NCBI RefSeq assembly: GCF_016865255.1
Contig: NZ_CP033381.1
Span: 2,480,001 to 2,544,000, forward strand
DNA from: Methylomonas sp. LW13
GTDB lineage: Bacteria; Pseudomonadota; Gammaproteobacteria; Methylococcales; Methylomonadaceae
Reading direction: 5' to 3'
DNA length: 64,000 nucleotides
The notes under the pieces are model-generated. The model worked only from the letters and a program-made list of their open reading frames with translations. It made no database searches and had not been told where the DNA came from. Positions 9,901 to 18,745 of this stretch are shown here, in pieces (within the stretch, counting starts at the first letter, position 1; every line of letters begins with the position of its first letter). A program made the translations under genes and the position numbers.

Positions 9901-10438
9901 CGATCTCAGTCAACTGCGCCAGCGCAACCAGCAAGCCGGTCTGTTGCATTTGACGGCGCAAACACTTTTGAATAAGGACAAATCCATCAAGTATCCGAAT
10001 TTATTTTTGCAGTGGCTGCAGCATTTGGCGGCTTGCGCCGCTAGTTTGCCGGTAAACACCTTAGTTGTCGGTGCCGATACGGTGCTTGAAATGCCCGTTG
10101 TCGAGCAAGACGACGCTTACCGGCAGTTGCGAGACTTGGTTGCCGCTTATCACGACGGCATGCAAGCGCCGTTGCCGGTGGCTTGCCGCAGCGCATTTTG
10201 TTGGCTTGCCGCCTCGCCGGAAACTGCGCGGGAAAAAGCCCAAACCAGATATGAGGGCGACGACTGGAATGCCGGTGAAGTTGATTACGACGCTTATCTG
10301 GCGCGCTTCTTTCCAAACTTTGCCAGTTTGACTGAGTTTGACGCGGATAAGGGCTTTGCCTATTGGGCGGATAGCCTGTATCGGCCGATGTTGGCGCATA
10401 TCCGCGAATTACCAGCGGCAGGGGAGGCGTCGGTATGA
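6947..10438 (+). CDS. recC: RecBCD enzyme subunit RecC
   Basis: Gamma chain of exodeoxyribonuclease V (1163 residues; E. coli RecC has 1122). RecC holds the complex together and recognises Chi through an inactivated helicase-like fold. The N-terminus matches the family well: AVIHSNQLEELRDVVEYWL, then FLVQSNGMGHWLKQSLA and FIWSVYRAVL. The central block contains PLYPRNIIVMVPDINTYAPH, FSVAEFL-like and FCTLMPMRAIPFRLICLLGM segments characteristic of RecC. The gene begins a three-gene operon and overlaps recB by four bases (ATGA). The order recC-recB-recD lacks the ptrA gene found between recC and recB in enterics. Confidence 0.97.
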   Translation: MPAAGHAHTLDNGIAVIHSNQLEELRDVVEYWLRQHPLQPLENEIFLVQSNGMGHWLKQSLAQNSALGIAAAMKMQLPSLFIWSVYRAVLGEQIPTEQPLAKDPLIWRLYRLLPGLLQQPGFETLASFLTDDSHCRKRHQLAEQLADLFDQYQVYRSDWVSDWAAGQDVLRNGHGESKPLPSAQLWQAALWRAVLEDLGEESSPFASRAAVHAQFMARIDTLTVRPAGLPRRVVLFGLSSLPQQSLEVLAKLGRFCQIVLFVHNPCQHYWADIIEDKELLKAERRRQTYKSGMSAALSDAELHLQAPPLLAAWGKQGRDYIRLLDHFDETQAYANWHWPDSKIDMFKDYGEAGQRSLLQHLQQSILDMEPLPEQPVLLASADTSIQFHIAHSPQREVEILHDQLLARFDSAQQNGKPLYPRNIIVMVPDINTYAPHIHAVFGQIQSDDPRYIPYSLADQQQRGQNPLLLAVEALLNLPESRFAVSEFLGLLELPALRSRFKIDETAIPKLHQWIEESGIRWGLNARQRTERVSMPANLQANTWQFGLRRMLLGYAVGAGAAFDEIQPYEEIGGLDAQWLGGLAFLLETLEKYAELLRKEHAPSRWQQILSELLSDFFQASDERERKTLDTLTSSLANWSRYCEQAGLNSADLLPIHVVCEAWLAGVDEPSLHQRFLSGRVNFCTLMPMRAIPFRLICLLGMNDGDYPRNQQARSFDLMSQRGQYRPGDRSRRQDDQYLFLEALLSAREQLYISWVGRSIRDNSERPPSVLISQLRDVLAQGWALADKPALLEKVTLAHPLQPFSAAYVQKHRDPSLFTYAREWFVPAAAQPLNGQIVSSSDDKTYALSLESLARFLRAPVKSFCNQTLKFGFDSLAVTSEDCEPFGVDNLQAYLFSDELLQDLTAEHPDDLEEYLSRQQAVMTQKGQLPLGGFAQASFAALAEPVKTAWERYRELVSAWSEVLEPHVLQLAPFALAGDVTVQLTGDLSQLRQRNQQAGLLHLTAQTLLNKDKSIKYPNLFLQWLQHLAACAASLPVNTLVVGADTVLEMPVVEQDDAYRQLRDLVAAYHDGMQAPLPVACRSAFCWLAASPETAREKAQTRYEGDDWNAGEVDYDAYLARFFPNFASLTEFDADKGFAYWADSLYRPMLAHIRELPAAGEASV

Positions 10439-13400
10439 CCACTGCTGTCCCACTCAACCCCCTCGCATTTCCGTTATCGGGTACGCGGCTGATCGAAGCC
10501 AGCGCCGGCACCGGTAAGACTTACACCATCGCAGCCTTATATGTGCGCTTAATTCTGGGACACCATCCTGATAGCGTCGAACCCAGCCGGTATCTATTGC
10601 CGCCGGATATTTTGGTGGTGACCTTCACCGAGGCCGCCACCAAGGAACTGCGGGAACGGATACGCGAGCGCTTGAGCCAGGCCGCACGGTTTTTTCGTCA
10701 GCAATTGCCGACGAAGGATAACTTCTTACAAGACATCCGCGCCGCTTATCCCGAAGCAGACTGGCCGGCCTGTGCCCGCCGCTTGGAGTTGGCGGCCAAC
10801 TGGATGGACGAGGCGGCGGTTTATACCATCCACAGTTGGTGTAACCGCATGTTGCAACAACATGCTTTTGATAGCGGCAGTTTGTTTCGGCAGGAGGTCA
10901 ATACCGACGACACCGAATTGTTGAATGAAGTGGTGCGGGATTATTGGCGCAGTTTCTATTACGACATGTCCAACGATGCCGATTTTGCTAGCCTGTATAC
11001 GTTGTTCAAGCATCCGGACGAATTACTGCTGGCGGTGCGTTCGCTGCTGAGCAACGCCGAGCCGATACCGTCTAGCTTGGCCGACGGTCAGCCCATCAAG
11101 GCCTTGATTGCCGCAGTGGCGTCCATTCGGCAGACTGAACTACAGGCTTTAAAAGCGCCTTGGCTAAGTTGGCTGCCGGAAGTGCGCGACCTATTGGAGG
11201 CGGCTATCGAAAGCAAAGTGCTGCCGGCAAAAAATTACAATTCTACTAACCGCCGCAACTGGCTGGACAAAATCGAGGCATGGAGTTTGGATCCTTTGCA
11301 AGACACGCTGGACATCGGCAAGGGTTTTGAGAATCTGTCGCCGGCCGGCATGGCGCAATTAGCCAACCCCGGGCAAATCCCGCCGGATCATCCGGGTTTC
11401 GCGGCGATTGGTCGCTTGCCCGCGCAACTGGCGGCACTGCCGAGTTTAAAAGTCGAGCTGATCAAACACGCCGTGCACTGGATAAGGCAGCGTTACGATT
11501 TTGAAAAACAGCGCATCGCCAGGATGACCTTCGACGACATGCTGATTCGTTTGGATAACGCGCTGCAAGGCCGCAATCGCGACAGGCTAGCGCAGGTGAT
11601 TCGCGAGCAGTATCCGATTGCTTTGATCGACGAGTTTCAGGATACCGACCCGCTGCAATACCGGATTTTTTCCACGCTCTACGCCACGCCAGCCGGCGGA
11701 GATTTTGCGTGTTTGATGATCGGCGACCCGAAACAAGCTATCTACTCGTTCCGCGGCGCGGATATTTACACTTATCTTAAAGCTCACCGCGACACCCAAG
11801 GCCGGCATTACACCCTGGGCACCAATTACCGTTCCACCCAGGCTTTAGTCGATGCGGTGAATCAGGTGTTTTTGCAAGCCGATCAGCAAGAACGGGGCGC
11901 ATTCCGCTTTAAAACAGCACAAGATAATCCGTTACCTTTTCTGCCGGTCAAGGCCCAAGGCCGCAATGAAACCTGGGTTATCGATAATCAAGCTGCTCCG
12001 GCGCTGACCCTGTGGCATTGGGATAGTGAGGACGCAGTCGGCATGCCGGCTTATCGGGAAACACTGGCGGAGGTGACTGCCAGCCAGATTGTCAAATTGT
12101 TGAACGCGGCTGATGCGGGGCAGACCGGGTTTAGCTCGACATCCGGCATGCAGGCTTTGCAGCCTGGGGACATCGCCATCCTCGTTCGCAGCGGCACCGA
12201 AGCAACGGCGATACGCAACGCCTTGGCGCGCCGACGCTTGCGCAGTGTCTATCTGTCCGAACGCGATTCCATCTTTGCCAGCGGCGAAGCGGTCGACATG
12301 TTGCTTTGGTTAAATGCCCTGGCTGAGCCGCGTAATGAGCGCAAAGTGCGTGCGGCCTTAAGTTCGGCGACCTTCGCTTGGTCTTACCAAGCGCTGCACG
12401 CACTGGCCTTGGACGAACCCGGCTGGGAATTGCATCTGGAACGCTTTCTGACGTATCAACAACGCTGGCAACGCGACGGCATTTTGCCCGCGCTGCGGCA
12501 ATTGATTAACGATTACGGCTTACACGCCCGCCTGGTTGACGACAGCGAAGGCGAACGCTCCATCACCAATCTGCTGCATCTGGCCGAATTGTTACAACGC
12601 GCCAGCACGCAGTTGGAAGGCGAGCAAGCCCTGATCAGGTATTTGGCTGAGGCGATAGAGGCGGGCGGTAGCCAAGCCGGCGATGACGGTATCATCAGGC
12701 TGGAGAGCGATGCCAATCTGATTAAAGTCGTCACGATTCATAAATCCAAGGGCCTGGAATATCCGCTGGTGTTTTTGCCGTTTATTTGCAGCTTTCGGGA
12801 AGTCGGCGGCCGCTTCAATGCCTATTATCGTTATCACGACGAAAACCAAGATTTACAAATCGACTTGCATAAACAAGAACGCATTAAAGCCATCAGCGAC
12901 GAAGAGCGGTTGCAGGAAGATTTGCGTTTGCTGTATGTAGCAATGACCCGAGCTCGGCATGCTTGTTGGTTGGGTATTGCGCCGGTCAAATCCGGCAGTA
13001 CCAAGGATTGCCAGTTGGAAAAATCGGCCATGGGCGCCTTGCTTAACTGGCAGGCCAAAATGCCCATCAGCGCCTTAGCGGAGCAATTAATTGAACTGAA
13101 AGGCAGCTGTGGCGCGATTTCGATAACGCCCTTACCGGAAATTGACGACGCGCGCTATAGCCCGGTCTTGGTTGAAAGGGGTGGCTTTGATGCGCGCGTG
13201 CCGCTCGGCAAAATATCCAGTAATTGGTGGATAGCCAGTTATAGCGCTTTGCACATCGCGGATCGCCTGACGCCTGCGGAAGATTCGTTTCAGCCCTTGC
13301 CGGAGTTTGAAACCGCCCACGACGATAAGCAAAACGACGAAGCCGAAATTGCTGCTGCGCTCAGTAAGCCATTGTCCGGTGTCCACGCTTTGCCCAGAGG

Positions 13401-14106
13401 CGCCGGTCCCGGCGTGTTGATTCACGATCTGCTGGAGGAGTGCGCGCAACGCGGTTTTGCCAGCGTCTCGGCAAATCCAGCCTTAAGACAAGAATTGATT
13501 CAAAAACGATTTGTCGGAGGCGAATGGGAGAACAAACATGCCGTCATCGGTTCCGCCTTGTCGCACTGGTTGAACATGCCCTTGCTGGAGGACGCCAATG
13601 TTAGTTTGGCTGCGTTAGAAGCTAATGCCTATCAAGCCGAGCTGGAATTTCTGCTGGGCGCCGATACCGTGGACACTGAGGAACTGGATCGCTTAGTCAG
13701 CCGCCACACCTTCGGCGGACAAGCCCGCCCGGGCTTACTGCCCGGCCAAGTAAACGGGCTGTTAAAAGGTTTTATCGACTTGGTGTTCGTGCATGATCAG
13801 CAGTACTACGTGGTCGATTATAAATTCAACAGTTTGGGTGCCGACGATGCGGCGTATACGCAGGAAGCCCTGACTGCGGCGATGTTAGCTAAACGTTACG
13901 ATCTGCAATGCAGCTTGTATTTATTGGCCTTGCATCGTTTGCTGAAAGTCAGGCTGGGCAATGTTTACGACTACGAGACGCACATCGGTGGGGGGCTGTA
14001 TTTGTTTTTAAGAGGCGCGCAAGGGCCAAGGGTAGGGTGTGTTTTCGATAAACCACCCAGGGCCTTGATCGAGCGCTTGGATGCCTTGTTTGGAGCATCA
14101 TCATGA
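10435..14106 (+). CDS. recB: RecBCD enzyme subunit RecB (helicase-nuclease)
   Basis: Beta chain of exodeoxyribonuclease V, 1223 residues, a 3'-5' SF1 helicase with a C-terminal nuclease that loads RecA after Chi. Walker A is IEASAGTGKTYTI near residues 21-33. Walker B is LIDEFQDTDPLQYRIF near 397-412, followed by GDPKQAIYSFRGAD (motif III), TIHKSKGLEYPLVFLPF (motif V) and LLYVAMTRARHACWLG (motif VI). The RecB-type nuclease core is present at GFIDLVF and VVDYKFN (about 1112-1132), supplying the Asp and Lys. It overlaps recC upstream and recD downstream by four bases each, so the three subunits are translationally coupled. Confidence 0.97.
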   Translation: MTTAVPLNPLAFPLSGTRLIEASAGTGKTYTIAALYVRLILGHHPDSVEPSRYLLPPDILVVTFTEAATKELRERIRERLSQAARFFRQQLPTKDNFLQDIRAAYPEADWPACARRLELAANWMDEAAVYTIHSWCNRMLQQHAFDSGSLFRQEVNTDDTELLNEVVRDYWRSFYYDMSNDADFASLYTLFKHPDELLLAVRSLLSNAEPIPSSLADGQPIKALIAAVASIRQTELQALKAPWLSWLPEVRDLLEAAIESKVLPAKNYNSTNRRNWLDKIEAWSLDPLQDTLDIGKGFENLSPAGMAQLANPGQIPPDHPGFAAIGRLPAQLAALPSLKVELIKHAVHWIRQRYDFEKQRIARMTFDDMLIRLDNALQGRNRDRLAQVIREQYPIALIDEFQDTDPLQYRIFSTLYATPAGGDFACLMIGDPKQAIYSFRGADIYTYLKAHRDTQGRHYTLGTNYRSTQALVDAVNQVFLQADQQERGAFRFKTAQDNPLPFLPVKAQGRNETWVIDNQAAPALTLWHWDSEDAVGMPAYRETLAEVTASQIVKLLNAADAGQTGFSSTSGMQALQPGDIAILVRSGTEATAIRNALARRRLRSVYLSERDSIFASGEAVDMLLWLNALAEPRNERKVRAALSSATFAWSYQALHALALDEPGWELHLERFLTYQQRWQRDGILPALRQLINDYGLHARLVDDSEGERSITNLLHLAELLQRASTQLEGEQALIRYLAEAIEAGGSQAGDDGIIRLESDANLIKVVTIHKSKGLEYPLVFLPFICSFREVGGRFNAYYRYHDENQDLQIDLHKQERIKAISDEERLQEDLRLLYVAMTRARHACWLGIAPVKSGSTKDCQLEKSAMGALLNWQAKMPISALAEQLIELKGSCGAISITPLPEIDDARYSPVLVERGGFDARVPLGKISSNWWIASYSALHIADRLTPAEDSFQPLPEFETAHDDKQNDEAEIAAALSKPLSGVHALPRGAGPGVLIHDLLEECAQRGFASVSANPALRQELIQKRFVGGEWENKHAVIGSALSHWLNMPLLEDANVSLAALEANAYQAELEFLLGADTVDTEELDRLVSRHTFGGQARPGLLPGQVNGLLKGFIDLVFVHDQQYYVVDYKFNSLGADDAAYTQEALTAAMLAKRYDLQCSLYLLALHRLLKVRLGNVYDYETHIGGGLYLFLRGAQGPRVGCVFDKPPRALIERLDALFGASS

Positions 14107-16076
14107 TCCGGCAAGCGGCGGTAATAGACAGCATGCAACACTGGGTAGCGAAAGGCTGGTTGAGTCATTTGAATCGGGCCTTCGTCGGTTTTTTGCTGGA
14201 TCTCGATCCGGCGGCGTCTGACCCGATGCTATGGGCAGGGGCCTTGGTCAGCCATCAGCTGGATAGAGGCGAAGTGTATTTGGACTTGGCAAAACTCTGT
14301 GAGCAGCCGGGGATGACGCTGGCTATCCCGGCCGATGACGCTTGGGCCATTGAGCGGGACACGGCGGCGGCCGAGTTGGCGCGCTTAAAAGTGTATAGTC
14401 TTGAAGTCTGGCAAGCGGCGTTATCGCAATCAAGACTCGTGTCATCAGGGGAAGGCGATACACCGTTGGTTTTAGCGGGCAATCGGCTGTATTTGCGGCG
14501 TTACTGGCGCTATGAACAAATACTGCAATCCCGCGTCGCGCAGCTCTTGCAACCGGTGCGGGACCAGCTGCCGGCGTCCTTGGCGGAACGCTTGCAAACG
14601 CTGTTTCCCGCGAGCTTGGAAAGCCCGGATTGGCAAAAAATTGCTTGCATCTTGGCGTTGCGGGCGCGCTTTGCCATTATCACCGGCGGGCCGGGTACCG
14701 GGAAAACCACCACCCTGACCAAATTGTTGGCCTTGTTGATTGAACTGGCGCAACAGGAGAGCGAGAAACCCAAAAATCTGAATATTTTACTGGCGGCGCC
14801 GACCGGGAAAGCGGCGGCCAGGGTTAGCGAGTCGATTGCTAAAGCACTCGACAAATTGGCTATCGACGACAATATCAAACAAGCTATTCCCCGAAAGGCC
14901 AGCACCTTGCACCGTTTACTGGGCAGCCGGCATGATTCGCGGCGCTTTTTGCATAATCGCCACCATCCTATCGTCGCCGACATCGTGATTGTCGATGAGG
15001 CGTCGATGATAGATCTGGAAATGATGGCGTCGCTGTTGGAAGCCTTACCGACAAACACTCAATTGATCTTATTGGGCGACAAGGATCAATTGGCATCCGT
15101 CGAGGCCGGTTCGGTGATGGGAGATTTATGTCGCGGTGCCGAACACGCCGCTTATGATGCGGAAACGCTAGCTTGGATTGGCGCTTATGCCAGCGAATCG
15201 CTCAAACCTGCGGCAGCGCCCGGTTCTGCCATCAATCAACAAACCGTCATGTTGCGGCACAGTCATCGTTTCGATGCACATAGCGGCATCGGCCAACTGG
15301 CTAAAGCCGTGAATCAGGGCGATGCTTTGCAGGCTCAGGCCATCTTAGCTGACACGGCACAGTACCCGGATTTGTTACCCGAACCACATGCAGAATATAT
15401 CGCCTTACGGCAACACCCGAGCCCGGACGCCGCCAGTAGTTTGTTAAGAAAGCTGGTGATTAATAGCGGGGACGCAGCCCGCCGAGGTTATGGCTATTAT
15501 TTGGCGCAAATCAGTAATGGCCGGCCGGACAGTGCGGAGCGGTACGACGAATGGGCCATGCAAGTGTTGACCGCCTTCGATGCGTTTCAAGTGTTGTCGG
15601 CATTGCGGAAAGGACCGTGGGGCGTGGAAGGCCTAAATCAGCGCATTGAAGAATGGTTGTTTGCCAAAGCCAAGCAGGCGCTGTGGTACGAAGGCCGGCC
15701 GGTGATGATCACCCGCAATGACTACAACCTGGGCTTAATGAACGGCGATATTGGCATTGCGCTGCGAGACAGTAACGGCAAACTTAAAGTGGCATTTCCC
15801 AGTGCCGACAACAGTAACGAGCCGTCGGCCAATCTGAAAATACGCTGGATCTCGCCAATGCGCCTGCCGGACGTGGAAACCGCTTTCGCCATCACCGTGC
15901 ATAAGTCGCAAGGCTCTGAGTTTAATCACGTGGCCTTGGTCATGCCGGAAAACATCAGTCCGGTGCTCACCCGCGAATTAATTTACACCGGCATCACCCG
16001 CGCCAAGGAGCATTTTAGCTTGCTGGAAAGCAGTGACGGGGTGTTTGCTAAAGCTATATTGACTTGCCGTAAATAG
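14103..16076 (+). CDS. recD: RecBCD enzyme subunit RecD
   Basis: Alpha chain of exodeoxyribonuclease V, 657 residues, the fast 5'-3' SF1 helicase. Walker A is ITGGPGTGKTTTLTKLLAL (about 192-212), Walker B IVIVDEASMIDLEMMASLLE, motif III LILLGDKDQLASVEAGSVMG, and the C-terminal motifs AITVHKSQGSEFNHVALVMP and YTGITRAKEHFSL are intact. It is the last gene of the recCBD operon. Downstream 180 bases hold no gene and no convincing intrinsic terminator before the convergent retron-type ATPase gene. Confidence 0.97.
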   Translation: MIRQAAVIDSMQHWVAKGWLSHLNRAFVGFLLDLDPAASDPMLWAGALVSHQLDRGEVYLDLAKLCEQPGMTLAIPADDAWAIERDTAAAELARLKVYSLEVWQAALSQSRLVSSGEGDTPLVLAGNRLYLRRYWRYEQILQSRVAQLLQPVRDQLPASLAERLQTLFPASLESPDWQKIACILALRARFAIITGGPGTGKTTTLTKLLALLIELAQQESEKPKNLNILLAAPTGKAAARVSESIAKALDKLAIDDNIKQAIPRKASTLHRLLGSRHDSRRFLHNRHHPIVADIVIVDEASMIDLEMMASLLEALPTNTQLILLGDKDQLASVEAGSVMGDLCRGAEHAAYDAETLAWIGAYASESLKPAAAPGSAINQQTVMLRHSHRFDAHSGIGQLAKAVNQGDALQAQAILADTAQYPDLLPEPHAEYIALRQHPSPDAASSLLRKLVINSGDAARRGYGYYLAQISNGRPDSAERYDEWAMQVLTAFDAFQVLSALRKGPWGVEGLNQRIEEWLFAKAKQALWYEGRPVMITRNDYNLGLMNGDIGIALRDSNGKLKVAFPSADNSNEPSANLKIRWISPMRLPDVETAFAITVHKSQGSEFNHVALVMPENISPVLTRELIYTGITRAKEHFSLLESSDGVFAKAILTCRK

Positions 16077-16257
16077 CGGTAAAGCAACAACCTATGTTGG
16101 TGGTTTTTTTGGGGTAATAGTTTGGGCCATGGATTCAGAGAGACTTATGCCACTGCCGAATGATGGTTTTTGGAAATGGGGAATTGTTGAAACCGACCCA
16201 AAACAGACCTTAAATGTGTTCGATTCTACGACCGCTTTACTGATAGCAATACGGTGT

Positions 16258-17631
16258 CTAAGTGGGATTTCGTTGTAAAAAACCAATCAATTCTTTTTTA
16301 AATTGTTCAAACTCATTTTGTTTTCTTTCATTTATAAAATCAAAAATTTGAGTATTTGTCATAATTGCCGAACGTTGATAACTTTGATGTGTAAAATCTT
16401 CGTATAGCCTTTTTATTCTTTCTTTCTCTTTTGTGCCTTGATATGTTTCGGTAATTTTTGGCAAGCCATCTCTTTCAGTTTGTCTATAATGCTTTGAGAA
16501 TTGTTTTTCAACACTATCAAATGGAATAAAAAAAACATTTTTATTGTTTTTACATTCTTCCTTTTTATCACCATCAAGGATGGTAATTACATTTTCTGGG
16601 GATGAAAAAAAGCTAGCCGTTTCATTGCGCTTCATTAAATCAATAACATTGCTAGCGCCGCCAATATAAATTATTTTATAGGTAAAAAATGGTGCTACTT
16701 CTAGCTGGCTAATTAAGTGAGAAAGATACTGCTCTAACACCTTATCCTCCACTAGAATATATTTATCCCATCGTCCATGGAAACAAAAAAGCTCACTTCT
16801 TATATAATTGTAAGGCACTTCTTTTAGGGAAACCTCGGCATTATTGTTTTCCATATAAAAAAGCTCAGAGTCTTTCAATGTTTTCATCAATGCTAGCGAG
16901 TGCGTAGTAAAAACAATATTAACTTTATCTTGCTCACAAAAGCATCTTAATTCAGAAATTAGATTAACTTGTGCCGAAGCATCTAATGATATATCAATTT
17001 CATCAATGACAATCAACTTGCAATTTCGCTTGATAATTCTATACAAGTTGATAATGAAGTGCTCACCAGAGCTTAGATAATCCTCTCTAATGTAAAAGCC
17101 GTCTGCCTTTAGAAAAAAATAGTATAATCTTCCCTTTATTTTTATCTCTTTTAAGTTTTTGAATCTATCAGAGTTATATATTTTTGAAAGAAATTCAATT
17201 AATTCACCAGGTGTGGAGTATTCTTTTAATGATATGCCTTTTCTCAGTTCTCCATCTATTTCAGATAATTTTTGAAAATGATTAAACCTTTCTCCGTGAG
17301 GAATAGGTAGTTCTGCGTAAATATTCCGTTTTATTTTTTCGCTTATAATTGCCTTAGTATCAATAACCTGAAGCTTTGGGTTGTACTGAAAATCATATGA
17401 TTCGCCATCAATTACATAACGAATGCTGCTGGTATCTTTAAAGATATAGGGAGATGCTGTCTTTGCAAACGTATTTGTAGAAGTTAGATTTTTTATGGCA
17501 CGAATTAATGTTGTTTTTCCTGTGCTATTTTTTCCAACAATGCACATTAATTTGTTTGATAATTCAATGCGAAAAAACAATTCCTTTATGTGTTGAACAT
17601 CAAACAGTATACAAATGAACTCATTTCCCAT
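16258..17631 (-). CDS. OLD-type ATPase-TOPRIM nuclease, probable retron effector
   Basis: A 457-residue protein combining an ABC/SMC-like ATPase with a C-terminal TOPRIM domain, the architecture of OLD-family nucleases. Seen directly: Walker A GKNSTGKT (33-40), signature LSSGE (186-190), Walker B KLIVIDEID (205-213), H-loop TTHS (242-245). TOPRIM residues are in ILVEDK (E295) and the DxD of ILDGDK (D353, D355). It begins two bases after the reverse transcriptase stop, so the two are one transcript. OLD-type nucleases paired with reverse transcriptases are known effectors of retrons such as Eco8, where phage attack releases the toxic nuclease. The gene is strikingly AT-rich against the flanking recD, indicating horizontal transfer. 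The effector role is inferred from pairing. Confidence 0.85.
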   Translation of the reverse strand: MGNEFICILFDVQHIKELFFRIELSNKLMCIVGKNSTGKTTLIRAIKNLTSTNTFAKTASPYIFKDTSSIRYVIDGESYDFQYNPKLQVIDTKAIISEKIKRNIYAELPIPHGERFNHFQKLSEIDGELRKGISLKEYSTPGELIEFLSKIYNSDRFKNLKEIKIKGRLYYFFLKADGFYIREDYLSSGEHFIINLYRIIKRNCKLIVIDEIDISLDASAQVNLISELRCFCEQDKVNIVFTTHSLALMKTLKDSELFYMENNNAEVSLKEVPYNYIRSELFCFHGRWDKYILVEDKVLEQYLSHLISQLEVAPFFTYKIIYIGGASNVIDLMKRNETASFFSSPENVITILDGDKKEECKNNKNVFFIPFDSVEKQFSKHYRQTERDGLPKITETYQGTKEKERIKRLYEDFTHQSYQRSAIMTNTQIFDFINERKQNEFEQFKKELIGFLQRNPT

Positions 17632-17633
17632 TG

Positions 17634-18602
17634 TTAATCAATAGATTGATGATGAAAACTATCAACAATGAAATTACCGTATTTCTTTCTCAGTTTATCT
17701 AAATACGACTTGTCAATTGTATTGATATGATTTAGTTGGCCAGAAATCTTGCTAAAGTCGCCTTGGTAATGATTTTTTAAATAATCGGCAAACTTGTTTT
17801 TATCGTTGATATAAAAATGAAATAATATCTCAAGATGCTGCTTAAACTTAATATCAACTGAAATTTTTCCGGATGGCAAAACAACCATCCCGAGTATTTT
17901 AATTTTACTTCCTTTGTGAGTGTGCTTGGTTTTATATGTGTTTATTTCTATTCTTCCATCATAAATTTCTTTAAGATAATTAGAGATTACATCTTGAATA
18001 TTAATTAAAGAATTCTTGTATTCTGATGATAAAATAACATCATCGGAATATCTGGTATAAATTATATTGTTTTTTATGCAATACCCTTCAAGAGTATCAT
18101 CAAAAGATGATAAAAAACTATTGCTAATATTTGGAGAGGTTGGAAAGCCAACAGGCAAAACATCGTCGATCGTTGTTATATTTAATAACTCGGACTTATA
18201 TCGATTAATGTCGTATATTGGAGCTTTATCTAAAGCAGTGTCTACTATTTTTTCGACATCTTGCTTTGAAATTTTATGAAAAAAATCTTTTATATCTGTT
18301 TGAAAAAAAAACTTGCTATGGCAGTGCGGAACTACAGCCGTGTAAGTGCTTTTTTCGTGTCTGTAAGAATGAACGACGTTTTCATTTATTTTGGCATAGT
18401 CAAAGACAAAACTATTCAAAAAACGCAGATATTTTTTTAATTTTAGAGACGGATTGACTTTTTCGTTTGAAAGTTGCTTGTATTCTTGAGAAATATTCAA
18501 ACTTAAGAAGTCATCAAAATTAAATTTCTGATGAAAGGTAGAATCGAAAGCTTCTCGGAGGGAAATAGATGTTTTTTTCATTTGAACTATACCAAAAGGC
18601 AT
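17634..18602 (-). CDS. Reverse transcriptase, retron type
   Basis: A 322-residue stand-alone reverse transcriptase. Motif A is TDIKDFF (102-108), motif B' LPVGFPTSPNISN (149-161), the catalytic motif YSDD (185-188; most retrons have YADD), and the D/E region KTKHTHKGSKIKILGMVV (224-241) aligns with the retron region ending in VTG-VV. The retron NAxxH motif would fall at VVPHCH (90-95): the His survives but NA is replaced. Length suits retron enzymes; there is no maturase, endonuclease or integrase domain. The start at 18602 has a good GAGGAA ribosome binding site; an internal ATG at 18581 is possible. It sits between a structured leader and the ATPase-TOPRIM gene. In a retron it would copy part of that leader into multicopy single-stranded DNA. 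Confidence 0.87.
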   Translation of the reverse strand: MPFGIVQMKKTSISLREAFDSTFHQKFNFDDFLSLNISQEYKQLSNEKVNPSLKLKKYLRFLNSFVFDYAKINENVVHSYRHEKSTYTAVVPHCHSKFFFQTDIKDFFHKISKQDVEKIVDTALDKAPIYDINRYKSELLNITTIDDVLPVGFPTSPNISNSFLSSFDDTLEGYCIKNNIIYTRYSDDVILSSEYKNSLINIQDVISNYLKEIYDGRIEINTYKTKHTHKGSKIKILGMVVLPSGKISVDIKFKQHLEILFHFYINDKNKFADYLKNHYQGDFSKISGQLNHINTIDKSYLDKLRKKYGNFIVDSFHHQSID

Positions 18603-18745
18603 TGTTCCTCAAATTTCAACTTGCCCGTCTCTGAAAGAGTTCGGGCAAGATAAATTAGGCTAAACGCAGGTAGAGGCTAGTATTTATGACTGGAGATACT
18701 CCTAGTCACTAGCATGGTTCTGAGTATATCGTTTTTAAATTTAAA
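18603..18745 (-). ncRNA. Candidate retron msr-msd RNA
   Basis: The stretch upstream of the reverse transcriptase folds strongly. Hairpin 1 (18676-18713) has three stacked arms: GCTAGT/ACTAGC, GACT/AGTC and GGAG/CTCC, with a three-base loop and a six-base bulge on one side. Hairpin 2 (18620-18649) pairs CTTGCCCG with CGGGCAAG and continues CTCT/AGAG around a GAA loop. A stretch near 18735-18744 can pair imperfectly with 18609-18618 just before the gene, as retron a1/a2 repeats do. Position and structure fit an msr-msd, but the stem is short for an msd, no branching G can be fixed, and the ends are guesses. Part of the GAGTAT of hairpin 1 can also pair with ATACTC at 18723-18728, giving an alternative fold. 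Confidence 0.42.

Noticed and set aside
16077-16257. Terminator after recD (weak CAAC/GTTG hairpin followed by T-run near 16100)
   Set aside because: Only four base pairs with mismatches beyond; too weak to support.
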